Of a DNA stretch of 45,650 nt, positions 35,526 through 43,380 are shown in pieces. Under the pieces are notes generated by a model. That model saw only the letters and a list, made by a program, of their open reading frames with translations, made no database searches and had not been told where the DNA came from. This stretch comes from Myxococcota bacterium (GTDB taxonomy: Bacteria; Myxococcota_A; Polyangia; JAAYKL01). The DNA lies in assembly GCA_028278265.1 (NCBI GenBank), contig JANQET010000512.1, positions 1-45,650 of the forward strand, written 5' to 3'. Each line of letters opens with the position of its first letter. Within the stretch, counting starts at the first letter, position 1. A program made the position numbers and the translations under genes.

Positions 35526-36083
35526 ATGACCGACAACTGGACCTATATTACCGAAGAGCCCCACCGCACGGAGCTGCTCACCAGCTATGGTGTGCCCCAG
35601 GTGATTGTCTCGCTGGGCAGTGGACAGGCGCTCCCTGACGAGGTGTTCGAATTTTACTGCAACCCCCCCCGGGCAAAAATCGCCGGTCATACCGAGGCCG
35701 GAGGGGTTCCTTTGGTCGGACTCTTCGAGTCCAAATACAATGAGAGTTACGCCTGTCGAAAAGAGGAAGAAACCCTCGAATACCTCTACTTCAATGTCAA
35801 AAAACCAGAGGACATCCTAGTCCTGGGCGACTCGGAACAGGCGATGTTCCGCGCCCTGTTCGAAGAGATCGTCGACAGCGAGTTTCACCATCGTGATTTC
35901 GTCACACGGGCGGCCGAAAAGGTCGACTTTCGCTATCTCGCCGACACCTACGCCTTTGTATTTCTGGAGCGGGAACTGGCCATCAAAGGACAGCGCACCA
36001 GGGACATGAAAGCTTATTACGAGCGCCGGTTGGCCTATATTCGCGGGGAAACCAAACCCGCCGCGATCAATCCGGGTGTCTAA
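35526..36083 (+). CDS. hypothetical protein
   Basis: Soluble acidic protein of 185 residues with a good ribosome binding site (GGAGGGAG, 5-6 bases before ATG). It has no signal peptide or membrane segment. The middle contains short strand-like segments (VIVSLG, VPLVGLFES) and helices, and the C-terminus is basic and helical (RDMKAYYERRLAYIRGE). I recognise no family or catalytic motif. It is followed after 39 bases by a thioredoxin-like lipoprotein on the same strand, possibly co-transcribed. Confidence 0.8.
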   Translation: MTDNWTYITEEPHRTELLTSYGVPQVIVSLGSGQALPDEVFEFYCNPPRAKIAGHTEAGGVPLVGLFESKYNESYACRKEEETLEYLYFNVKKPEDILVLGDSEQAMFRALFEEIVDSEFHHRDFVTRAAEKVDFRYLADTYAFVFLERELAIKGQRTRDMKAYYERRLAYIRGETKPAAINPGV

Positions 36084-36122
36084 CCAACCCGTGTCGTGCC
36101 GATCAAACAAGAGGAGTCCGAA

Positions 36123-36578
36123 ATGATACCAAAAGAAACGAAAACGATTCGCTGGAGCGCGTTGTTCACCACTACAGCGTTGGTCTGCCTCTTGTGGGGC
36201 TGCGACAAGGGATCGCCGCCGGTTCCGGCGCCGTCGTCGGCAAAATCCACCGCGTCGATCCCTACCCCGGACGCTCCTGCGGTCCCGTCACAGGTGGCCC
36301 GCGCCGTGTTCATCGGGCAAAAGAAAGCGTGTGATTGTACGCGAAAACGGATCGATGAGGCCTGGCCCGTTTTCCAGCAGGCGGTCGCGGCCCACAAAAA
36401 CATCGAAGTGAAACGATTGCAGCTGGATGTGGATGAGAAAGAGGCGGATCGATACGACGACATGCGGACCATCATGGTCGCGCCGGGAATCTTCTTCCTG
36501 GATCAGAACGACCAGTTGATCGAAATGGTTCAAGGGGAGGTCACCGCCGAGCAGTTGAAGAAGATCCTCGCGAAATAA
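36123..36578 (+). CDS. thioredoxin-fold lipoprotein with CxC site
   Basis: Protein of 151 residues. The ATG has GAGGAG 7 bases upstream. The signal segment ends LLWGC, a good lipobox, followed by a Pro/Ser/Ala-rich linker. The rest fits a small thioredoxin fold: strand AVFIG, then ACDCTRK where CxxC is expected, helix, strand VKRLQLDVD, the cis-Pro-type VAPGIFFLD, and a final strand and helix. The redox site is Cys-Asp-Cys, one residue shorter than normal. It is probably a periplasm-facing disulfide or metal-binding protein; substrate unknown. Confidence 0.82.
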   Translation: MIPKETKTIRWSALFTTTALVCLLWGCDKGSPPVPAPSSAKSTASIPTPDAPAVPSQVARAVFIGQKKACDCTRKRIDEAWPVFQQAVAAHKNIEVKRLQLDVDEKEADRYDDMRTIMVAPGIFFLDQNDQLIEMVQGEVTAEQLKKILAK

Positions 36579-36633
36579 GGCGTTTTCCATCCCCCATTCG
36601 TTCTTTTTGTCCCTCACCCCAACTAATCAAGCA

Positions 36634-36642
36634 TGGTATAAT
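36634..36642 (+). promoter_or_regulatory. extended -10 promoter element
   Basis: TGGTATAAT is an extended -10 (TGn-TATAAT) 38 bases before the start of the Cys-rich FG-GAP lipoprotein gene. No good -35 box is seen 17 bases upstream, as is usual for extended -10 promoters. Confidence 0.55.
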
Positions 36643-36680
36643 TTACGGCGAAAAGCCGTTGGCCTATTTGAAAGAAGTCT

Positions 36681-39092
36681 ATGACAATGAAACAATCTCT
36701 GTTTTTGAAATTTGCCCTGATCGGCGCTCTCGGGGCTGCTGTTGGCGGCCTCGGCCCGAGCGGGTGCGAATCGGGTGACCCAATCGCCGATGGGGGCGCG
36801 GATGCGGATACCGACGCGGACACGGATACGGACACGGACGACGATACGGACGACGACTCGGACGGGGACTCAGATGAGGAGTGCGAGAGCGGCATCTGGT
36901 GTATCGCCCACAGTGAGTGCTGTGCCGTCGGAGAGGAGTGCGTCAGTGATTTGGCCTGCCTGCCGATTTGTGAAACCGTCCGCTGCGGACCCAACCAGTT
37001 CGATTGCTGCGACGAAGAGGAGATCTGCCTGGACGGGGTGTTCTGTGCTGTGGGATGCGACCAACCGGAGCAGCTGTGCGGCACGGATCTGGATATTTGC
37101 TGCGAAGATGACGAGGTATGTATCAACCAACAATGCGTGGTGCCCGGCGAACCCTGCCAGGACAATTTCGGTTGCCCCGACGACAGCTACTACTGCGAGC
37201 CGCTCTATGGCAATTGCTTCGAGCTGCCCGACGGGGAGCTGTGCGAGGGCACACCCGATTTCCACGAGATCAATCCGGAGTTGGAGTGGAAGTGGGAGGG
37301 TATTACCTACCAAAACAAGCTTTACGAAAACGTGATCTCCTCCCCGGCCGTGGGGGATGTCACCGGCGACGGAATCCCGGAAATCGTAATCATCGCCTAC
37401 AATCTCTATTCCGAATGGTCCAGAGCGGGTCTCGTCGTCGTGCTCGACGGACGGGGGGACGGCGCCGGGGCGGGCCAGGTGGTGTTCACCATACCGAGCG
37501 ACGCCGACGCGGACGCACCGATGGCCCTCTCGAGCACGTCGGTGGCGCTGGCCAATTTCGACGACGATCCGGGTTTGGAGATCGTCTATGTCACGGCGGA
37601 CCGCGGGGTGCGTATCGCCGACAATGACGGCATCGGAGCGGTGTGCGATACCGCGACCTATCCGGCCTGTGAGGGCTTGCGCCCGACGATCAACGGCACT
37701 GTCGGACCGGTGGTCGCCGATCTGGATCACGACGGCATGCCCGACGTGATCGTCAACTGCCAAGCTTTGAACGGCCGCGACGTGAGTCAGCAGGCACTCG
37801 ACTTCACCTCCGGCACCAACTGCGGAATGACCGGGTTGGTCGCCGACGTGGATCTGGATGGCAAGCCGGAGGTGGTCTCCTCGACGAGCGCGGTGACCGT
37901 CGATCCGGCGGTTCCCGGCGGTGTCGAATTGTGGTCGGCGAACAACGGGTCCGGACTGCTCGCCCTGGCGGACGTCTTCCCCGATCACCCGGGGCCGGAG
38001 ATCGCCATGATCAACTATTCCCTGACCATCATTCAGGGGATGACCGGCCAGATGCTGGTGGGCGCGGGGGGAAGTGTGGTCGATTCCGCGGTGGCCATTC
38101 CCGGGGGGTCCTACGGGGGGTCGCCCAACATCGCCGATTTCGACGGGGACGGGTTGGCCGAAATAGCCACCGCCGGCGGTGGATCGTATGTGCTGTTCGA
38201 CCCGGATTGCTATGAGCCGCCGATTCGCGCAGGCCAGTGCAACACCGGCACCACCGACTTCATCCTCTGGTCCCAGCCGACCCAGGACGTGTCCAGCGGC
38301 ATGACCGGATCGAGCGTGTTCGATTTTCAAGGGGACGGGGCCGCCGAGGCGGTCTACGGGGATGAGTGCTACTTGAGAATCTACGACGGCAAAACCGGTG
38401 AGGAGCTGGCCAAAGAAGAGAACCCCTCATGGACCTGGTACGAGTACCCCCTGGTCGCCGACGTGGATCGGGACGGCAACTCGGAAATCGTGGTGGTGGC
38501 CAACAAAAAATCCGCCCACAACTGCGTGGACTACGACCAGGCACCGACCAAATTCGGCATCAAGGTCTTTGGCGACACCCACGACAAGTGGGTCCGCACC
38601 CGTCCGGTGTGGCCCCAGTACCACTACCACATCACCGATTTCGAATTCAGCGGCGGCCTGTGGAACGTGCCCGCGGATGAAGAGGCCAACTGGCTGACCT
38701 ACAACAACTATCGCCAGAACCACCAGGGCGGCGTGGTGCTGCCCCTACCCGATTTGACAGTCGAGTTGCAGGCGGTGCCCAAGTGCCCGGACGAAATTGT
38801 CCTCTTTGCCTTTGTCACCAACCAGGGCAGCGCCGCTGCCGGCGACGGGGTCGAGCTGCAGTTCTTCCGCACCGCCGGCGCACAAAACGAGTTAATCGAC
38901 AGTCAGGGGACGACGAGGGTGATGCTCCCCGGTGGATTCGAGATGTTCACGACATCCTTTGCCAGCCCGCCGATCGGCGACACGATTCACTTTTTGGCAG
39001 CGATCAATGAAAGCGGCGCGACCGAAGAGTGCGATTACACCAACAACAGCGACACAGCAGACGGCATCTGTGAAGATGTCATCGTCGAGTAG
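36681..39092 (+). CDS. Cys-rich, FG-GAP and CARDB-type surface lipoprotein
   Basis: Lipoprotein of 803 residues. The signal segment ends GPSGC. Next comes an acidic Asp/Thr linker (about 36-68), then a region with more than 20 cysteines built on repeats of the form CC-x(4)-EEC/EIC/EVC plus a trailing C (about 68-165), then FG-GAP/VCBS-like repeats (VGDVTGDGIPEIV, VADLDHDGMPDVI, IADFDGDGLAEIA, VADVDRDGNSEIV), and a C-terminal CARDB-like domain (LPDLTVELQAV...). It is a typical deltaproteobacterial-style surface protein, probably Ca2+-binding and adhesive or structural. Ligand unknown. The convergent neighbour ends 3 bases away. Confidence 0.87.
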   Translation: MTMKQSLFLKFALIGALGAAVGGLGPSGCESGDPIADGGADADTDADTDTDTDDDTDDDSDGDSDEECESGIWCIAHSECCAVGEECVSDLACLPICETVRCGPNQFDCCDEEEICLDGVFCAVGCDQPEQLCGTDLDICCEDDEVCINQQCVVPGEPCQDNFGCPDDSYYCEPLYGNCFELPDGELCEGTPDFHEINPELEWKWEGITYQNKLYENVISSPAVGDVTGDGIPEIVIIAYNLYSEWSRAGLVVVLDGRGDGAGAGQVVFTIPSDADADAPMALSSTSVALANFDDDPGLEIVYVTADRGVRIADNDGIGAVCDTATYPACEGLRPTINGTVGPVVADLDHDGMPDVIVNCQALNGRDVSQQALDFTSGTNCGMTGLVADVDLDGKPEVVSSTSAVTVDPAVPGGVELWSANNGSGLLALADVFPDHPGPEIAMINYSLTIIQGMTGQMLVGAGGSVVDSAVAIPGGSYGGSPNIADFDGDGLAEIATAGGGSYVLFDPDCYEPPIRAGQCNTGTTDFILWSQPTQDVSSGMTGSSVFDFQGDGAAEAVYGDECYLRIYDGKTGEELAKEENPSWTWYEYPLVADVDRDGNSEIVVVANKKSAHNCVDYDQAPTKFGIKVFGDTHDKWVRTRPVWPQYHYHITDFEFSGGLWNVPADEEANWLTYNNYRQNHQGGVVLPLPDLTVELQAVPKCPDEIVLFAFVTNQGSAAAGDGVELQFFRTAGAQNELIDSQGTTRVMLPGGFEMFTTSFASPPIGDTIHFLAAINESGATEECDYTNNSDTADGICEDVIVE

Positions 39093-39095
39093 CCG

Positions 39096-40379
39096 CTACT
39101 CCACAATCGGATCCACGTTGTACAACTGCATGCCGGTCATGTCGCTGTACGTGTACGGGGCTTCGCCGATGGTCACGCTTTGCACCGCGTAGGTGGTGGG
39201 ATCCACTTTGTACGCCGCATTGGCGGATCGGGAGACGACCCACACATACCCTTCGTAGTCGACGGCCACCCCGATGGTTTGGGCGGCGCCATCCTCCAAC
39301 TCGACCGTCTTCTTGTGGGCCATGGTCTCTTCATCGACTTCAATCAGTCTGCCGTCGGTCTCGGCGACCCAGATCGATCCCTCGCTGGGGGTGTCTTTGA
39401 CCCCGACGGCGATACCCCGTCCCATGATCAATCCGTCGAGCTGGGCCGATTCGGTGGCCACGCCGGTGCTCGGATCAAAGCGGGATACCCGCGATGAATC
39501 GGTGGTCCAGACCCGTCCCTGCGAATCCACGCAGATGCCGTAGGCGCCACTGATATCGTGGGTTTCGATGGCCAGGGTCGTGGTGTCGATGCGCGCGAGA
39601 GCGGTACCCCCGAGCAGGGAGAAGTTGGCGATCCAAAAGCCCCCTTCCCCGTCGATGGCGCCCCCGTACGCGCAAAAGGGGGTCTCGGCCCGGTCGAGGA
39701 TCTGGCCGGTCGTCCCATCGAGCTTGAACACAAAATCGCGGGAGGTCTGACCGCCGATCGCCGGACAGGTGCCAATCCAGAGGAAATCCTCGCCATCCCA
39801 GGCGGTGGCACGGGCCCCGATGGCATCGTCGGTGCCGTCGGGCCTGAGCTCGGTATGCCACACCATGCACTCGTCCTGTCCCCACGGTCTGACGTCGCCC
39901 GGTCCGGTTGACGTTTCGATCGTCCCGTTGCTGTTCTTATCGACACACCGATCCTCTGATGCGACGAACTTGGTCACCGAGGAGACCCCGTCGTCGGGGT
40001 TGCGATTGGTGACCACCGCGTCCCCCTCCAGGTTGACCGATGTGCGGGAGGGATCGGACTCAACCAGCGGGGAAGTCCGATACCGGCCCACTTCGATCAG
40101 GGACGTGGTATCGACCTTCGACAAGGTGCCCTCTTCGGTGTTGGCGATCCAAATATAAGACAGCACCACACCGTCGGTGTCCCCATCGCCATCCGCATCC
40201 CCGTCGCTGTCCGCGTCACTGTCCGCATCGACATCCGTATCTGCATCGGTATCCGCATCCCCGCTGCTATTGGAATCATCATCATCGGTATCTTGCGATT
40301 CGGATCTATCGCTTTCGCAACATAGGGCAATCCCCAAGAGACACGCCACCAATACTGTCGACGGGAACATCTGACGCAT
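39096..40379 (-). CDS. Asp-rich lipoprotein with beta-propeller (NHL/SMP-30-like)
   Basis: Lipoprotein of 427 residues. ATG 40379 is chosen since AAGGA lies 9 bases upstream and a signal segment ending IALCC follows; in-frame upstream codons are possible. An acidic linker of Asp, Ala, Ser, Thr and Gly (about 30-75) leads to repeats of about 45 residues with patterns such as YIWIANTEEGTLSKVD, GRVWTTDSSRVSRFD and GSIWVAETDGRLIEVD, typical of NHL or streptogramin-lyase-like six-bladed propellers. It is probably a surface-exposed binding protein. No catalytic site was identified. Confidence 0.82.
   Translation of the reverse strand: MRQMFPSTVLVACLLGIALCCESDRSESQDTDDDDSNSSGDADTDADTDVDADSDADSDGDADGDGDTDGVVLSYIWIANTEEGTLSKVDTTSLIEVGRYRTSPLVESDPSRTSVNLEGDAVVTNRNPDDGVSSVTKFVASEDRCVDKNSNGTIETSTGPGDVRPWGQDECMVWHTELRPDGTDDAIGARATAWDGEDFLWIGTCPAIGGQTSRDFVFKLDGTTGQILDRAETPFCAYGGAIDGEGGFWIANFSLLGGTALARIDTTTLAIETHDISGAYGICVDSQGRVWTTDSSRVSRFDPSTGVATESAQLDGLIMGRGIAVGVKDTPSEGSIWVAETDGRLIEVDEETMAHKKTVELEDGAAQTIGVAVDYEGYVWVVSRSANAAYKVDPTTYAVQSVTIGEAPYTYSDMTGMQLYNVDPIVE
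40170..40293 (-). repeat. Asp-coding minisatellite in propeller lipoprotein gene
   Basis: About 120 bases of GAYGCNGAY/GAYACNGAY repeats in frame on the reverse strand, coding the acidic linker; same sequence style as the tracts in the other surface lipoprotein genes. Confidence 0.8.
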
Positions 40380-40615
40380 TTGATTATTCCTTTTTTGCAT
40401 TGCCCGAGAAAGGGCAACAAACGACGCTCTGCCGAGCACCAAATCTGGAATATTAGTGGATTGGAGCGACTGGAATTACGAAAAAATTGTCTCCCGACAA
40501 ATCTTCATTGGTCAGTGCGCCACATGATAATTATTCTTGACGAATAACTCTTCCAATGCACTCACTTCCAATAGTGAAATCCCAATTGGATCATCATTGG
40601 AATCATTTAATACAA
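40380..40615. promoter_or_regulatory. AT-rich intergenic region with TTCCAAT/ATTGGAA cluster
   Basis: This 236-base gap lies upstream of the reverse-strand propeller lipoprotein and downstream of the unknown gene 40616-41125. It holds no gene. TTCCAAT occurs at 40551 and 40566, the palindrome CCAATTGG at 40582-40589, ATTGGAA at 40596 and ATTGGA at 40460. Such a cluster may be a regulator binding region; no -35/-10 pair is clear. Confidence 0.4.
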
Positions 40616-41125
40616 TTAAAGAGTAGCTAAGAACTCATCCAATGCTTGCTCCAATTTTCGAGGTGTAATATTCCATTCGGGGTGGGCTTTGGAAACTTTT
40701 TCACTGAACCAACTACAGGCCTCACCGAGTTGATGAAACGCCGAATGCGGGCGGACCCGGGGCAAGATCTTGGCTATGCCGGCCAGCACGCTCTTCACTG
40801 CCGCGGCTCGGAATCCCAGACCTTCGATAACCGTCACCGAAGCCACGATAGTCATCTGACTGAAGCCCTCGGCCATTAACTGCCGGGTTTCGTGGGTCGG
40901 AAAACTGGCGTTCTCCCGAATAATCGTGATCATACCGATCCCCTCGGGCCGCATCGAGGCGAAACGCAACAGATCATCCAAAGTCTCCCGGACCAACGCC
41001 TGGGCCGCCCGGGCCCGAAACACCGTAATAAAAATCTCCCCCAAAGAAGCGATAATGACATCGTCGGAGTTCCTGATTAACGCCACCTGCCACTGCGCCT
41101 GATCCCTGTTTTCCATATCCCGCAC
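40616..41125 (-). CDS. hypothetical protein, alpha/beta
   Basis: Soluble protein of 169 residues with GTG 41125 as start; ATG 41116 is equally possible and neither has a clear ribosome binding site. The first half alternates strands and helices (WQVALIRNSDDVIIASLGEIF, GIGMITIIREN), recalling STAS- or SpoIIAA-like folds, and the second half is helical with a hydrophobic ASVTVIEGLGFRAAAVKSVLAG stretch. I know no family name. It stands alone between an AT-rich gap and the ccm genes. Confidence 0.7.
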   Translation of the reverse strand: MRDMENRDQAQWQVALIRNSDDVIIASLGEIFITVFRARAAQALVRETLDDLLRFASMRPEGIGMITIIRENASFPTHETRQLMAEGFSQMTIVASVTVIEGLGFRAAAVKSVLAGIAKILPRVRPHSAFHQLGEACSWFSEKVSKAHPEWNITPRKLEQALDEFLATL

Positions 41126-41240
41126 CAGTTGATCATGAAAGGTTGATTCACCGAACCGTTCCCGGTAAGTGTGTTGCCCTATCCATCCAACTGTAAGTTA
41201 TGAGCCAAGCCGATGGCTGTCAAATCAACCGAGGTCGAGA

Positions 41241-41918
41241 TTACTCTTCCATAACAAAGCCGAACAGCCACAATCCGCCGATAAAATACACCAGGTCGAT
41301 AAAGACCAGCAGCTTGAGGTAAAACGCCGCACCTCCGAGACCGTCACCCACCAACACCGCACCGGTCGCTTTGACAGCGCAGATCAGAATCGGAGAGATG
41401 AGGGGATAGAGAATCACCCCCAGCAACAAATCCCGCAGACGGGTGCGAATGGTCATCGCCGCAAAAAAAGTACCGATCGCGGCGTAGCCAAACGTTCCCA
41501 GCACCAAAATCAATCCGAGCGCGCCCGCGTGTCGCAGCATCGGTGCGTGAAAAAAGAGCTCGAGTAACGGGACGAGAATCAGCTCCACGATGAGCAGGAA
41601 AACCAACACACCCAATAATTTGCCGACGTACAAAGCGGACCGCGATACCGGCGTCATCAGCAGTGCCCGCCACACACCGAATTCCCGCTCCCGCAGAAAC
41701 GTCCGGCTGAGCGCGAGGATGCCGGCAAAGGCGATGGTGATCCAAAGTACGCCGCCGGCCGCGACGCGGGAGGGCAACGCATTCAGGTCAAAGGCAAAGG
41801 CGGCCAACAGCACTATCAACAAGGCGAACAGCACCGTGGAGAAGAGTATCTCCTTGGTGCGCAGCTCGACACGCAAATCCTTGGCCAACACCAACCAGAC
41901 CGTGCCGAAGAAGCTCAC
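41241..41918 (-). CDS. ccmB: heme exporter permease CcmB
   Basis: Membrane permease of 225 residues, the usual size, with six hydrophobic segments. The family pattern is clear: VLAKDLRVELRTKE near the start, LREREFGVWRALLMTPVSRSALY in the first cytoplasmic loop, and LILGTFG-type and VILYPLISPILI-type helices. With CcmA it forms the ABC complex that releases holo-CcmE in system I cytochrome c maturation. Its start overlaps the ccmA stop by 4 bases. ccmC does not follow; the next gene downstream is unrelated. Confidence 0.92.
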   Translation of the reverse strand: MSFFGTVWLVLAKDLRVELRTKEILFSTVLFALLIVLLAAFAFDLNALPSRVAAGGVLWITIAFAGILALSRTFLREREFGVWRALLMTPVSRSALYVGKLLGVLVFLLIVELILVPLLELFFHAPMLRHAGALGLILVLGTFGYAAIGTFFAAMTIRTRLRDLLLGVILYPLISPILICAVKATGAVLVGDGLGGAAFYLKLLVFIDLVYFIGGLWLFGFVMEE

Positions 41919-42637
41919 CTCACTCCTCCGTCAATCGCCCGCTGATAGAGGTCGCGGCAGTGGTCGGCCGAACCGGGCGACCCCGTGGCGACGATCGCTC
42001 CGTTGTTCATCACCAAAAGATGGGTGGCCACCCGCGCGGCGAGCTCGGGCTCGTGGGTCACCATCACCGCCAATCCGCCGGCGGCAGCGAGTTTCTCGAG
42101 CACTCGTTCGATGCGGGCCACCGCATCTCCGTCCAAGCCGGTGGCCGGTTCGTCCAACAGGAGCAACCTCGGTTGGGCGATCAATGCCCGCGCCAGCGCC
42201 AGGCGTTGCAGCTGACCGCGGGAGAGGACCCGGGCCACCCGATCGGCGAGGATCGGCCCCAGGCCCAGTTGTTCCATGGTCTCTTGGACCACAGACTTGG
42301 GATTCGGCAGACCGTGTAGCCGGGCGAACAGGATCAGGTTCTCTTTGACGGTGAGGTCGGGATAAACCAGAGGTTGGTGGGAGAGCAGCCCGATGTGGCC
42401 CAGCCAGGTCGTCTGTGCCGGTCCGACCGGGCGATCGTTGAACCGCACCTCACCCGCACTGGGCCACACGCTGAGCGACAACAGGGAGAGCAGGGTCGAC
42501 TTTCCCGCACCGTTGGGTCCCATCACAGCGACGATCTGGCCAGGCTCGACGGTGAGTGAGACATCCGCCACGGCGCGGATCGCACCGAACAGCTTGGTCA
42601 CCCCCAGCAATTGAACCCGACTGAGCGTCTCACTCAT
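41915..42637 (-). CDS. ccmA: heme exporter ATP-binding protein CcmA
   Basis: ABC ATPase of 240 residues. Walker A GPNGAGKS is at 40-47, the signature is LSRGQLQRLALAR, Walker B LLLLDEPATGLD, and the switch histidine lies in VTHEP. Identification as CcmA rests on its place between ccmF, an accessory membrane protein and ccmB, and on the close fit to short CcmA-type ATPases. It overlaps both neighbours by 4 bases, so the genes are translationally coupled. Confidence 0.92.
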   Translation of the reverse strand: MSETLSRVQLLGVTKLFGAIRAVADVSLTVEPGQIVAVMGPNGAGKSTLLSLLSLSVWPSAGEVRFNDRPVGPAQTTWLGHIGLLSHQPLVYPDLTVKENLILFARLHGLPNPKSVVQETMEQLGLGPILADRVARVLSRGQLQRLALARALIAQPRLLLLDEPATGLDGDAVARIERVLEKLAAAGGLAVMVTHEPELAARVATHLLVMNNGAIVATGSPGSADHCRDLYQRAIDGGVR

Positions 42638-43380
42638 TTTTCATTGTCCTCAGGATCGGCCGACCGGTTGCCGGCGCCGAACCGTCGCCTCAGCCACCAG
42701 GCAAAACCACCCCCCAAAAAGAGGAGACTGAGAAACAAAGTGGCCCGACGCAACGCCGCTGAGGCGCCGTCCTCGAGACCGGACAGCTCGAGCTGCAGAT
42801 TCGCCCCGGAGATATTCTGCCCGGTGAGCAACAATCCGGTCAGCCCGCTGGAGAGGCGCTGAAACACGGCCGGCTCAAACCCGCGACCGGTCAACGAGAC
42901 ATCACCGTGGGTCCAGGTGGAGACGATTTGGCAGGTGCCGATCGTTCCGTCCAACTGTTGGGTCAGGCGCATCGTGCCGTCGCGAATCGGCAGCTCGAAC
43001 GAAAAGGCCACGCGGGTCTCCTCGGCGGTAATCGGCCGCCGCACGATTACCCGATCCGTTCGAAAGACGAGATGTTCCCGATCCTCCTCGGTGGTGCGAA
43101 ATCCCACCGCACCGGGCGGCACGCGAATGGCATAGGGGCTCGATTGTCGGCCCCCCTCGGTGCCGGTCGGACTGAGCATGAAGATTTGTGAAACGACCAT
43201 TCGATCGTTCTTCCGCGTGAGGATGATGTGCAGATGGGAAATCTGTACCACCGGGGATGCGCTCATCGCGGCACCCGGATCGTGGGCGGCATCCCGCGGG
43301 GGCGGTTCGGACGGCGTCGGTTGTTGCCCCTGCGCCGATAGGGAAATCAACACGAATGCCGCACCTAATACCGCGCGCAT
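42634..43380 (-). CDS. secreted, C-terminally anchored unknown protein in ccm operon
   Basis: Protein of 248 residues. The ATG shares its A with the ccmF stop (TGATG). A signal peptide (to about residue 20) precedes a Pro-rich segment and about 170 residues of beta-strand pattern (VVQISHLHIILTRKNDRMVVSQIFML; a FRTDRVIVRRPITAEE segment). A transmembrane helix LFLSLLFLGGGFAWWL and a basic tail end the protein. The bulk would face the periplasm. I know no family. Location inside the ccm operon suggests a role in heme handling or CcmF/CcmAB assembly, by inference only. Confidence 0.8.
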   Translation of the reverse strand: MRAVLGAAFVLISLSAQGQQPTPSEPPPRDAAHDPGAAMSASPVVQISHLHIILTRKNDRMVVSQIFMLSPTGTEGGRQSSPYAIRVPPGAVGFRTTEEDREHLVFRTDRVIVRRPITAEETRVAFSFELPIRDGTMRLTQQLDGTIGTCQIVSTWTHGDVSLTGRGFEPAVFQRLSSGLTGLLLTGQNISGANLQLELSGLEDGASAALRRATLFLSLLFLGGGFAWWLRRRFGAGNRSADPEDNEK

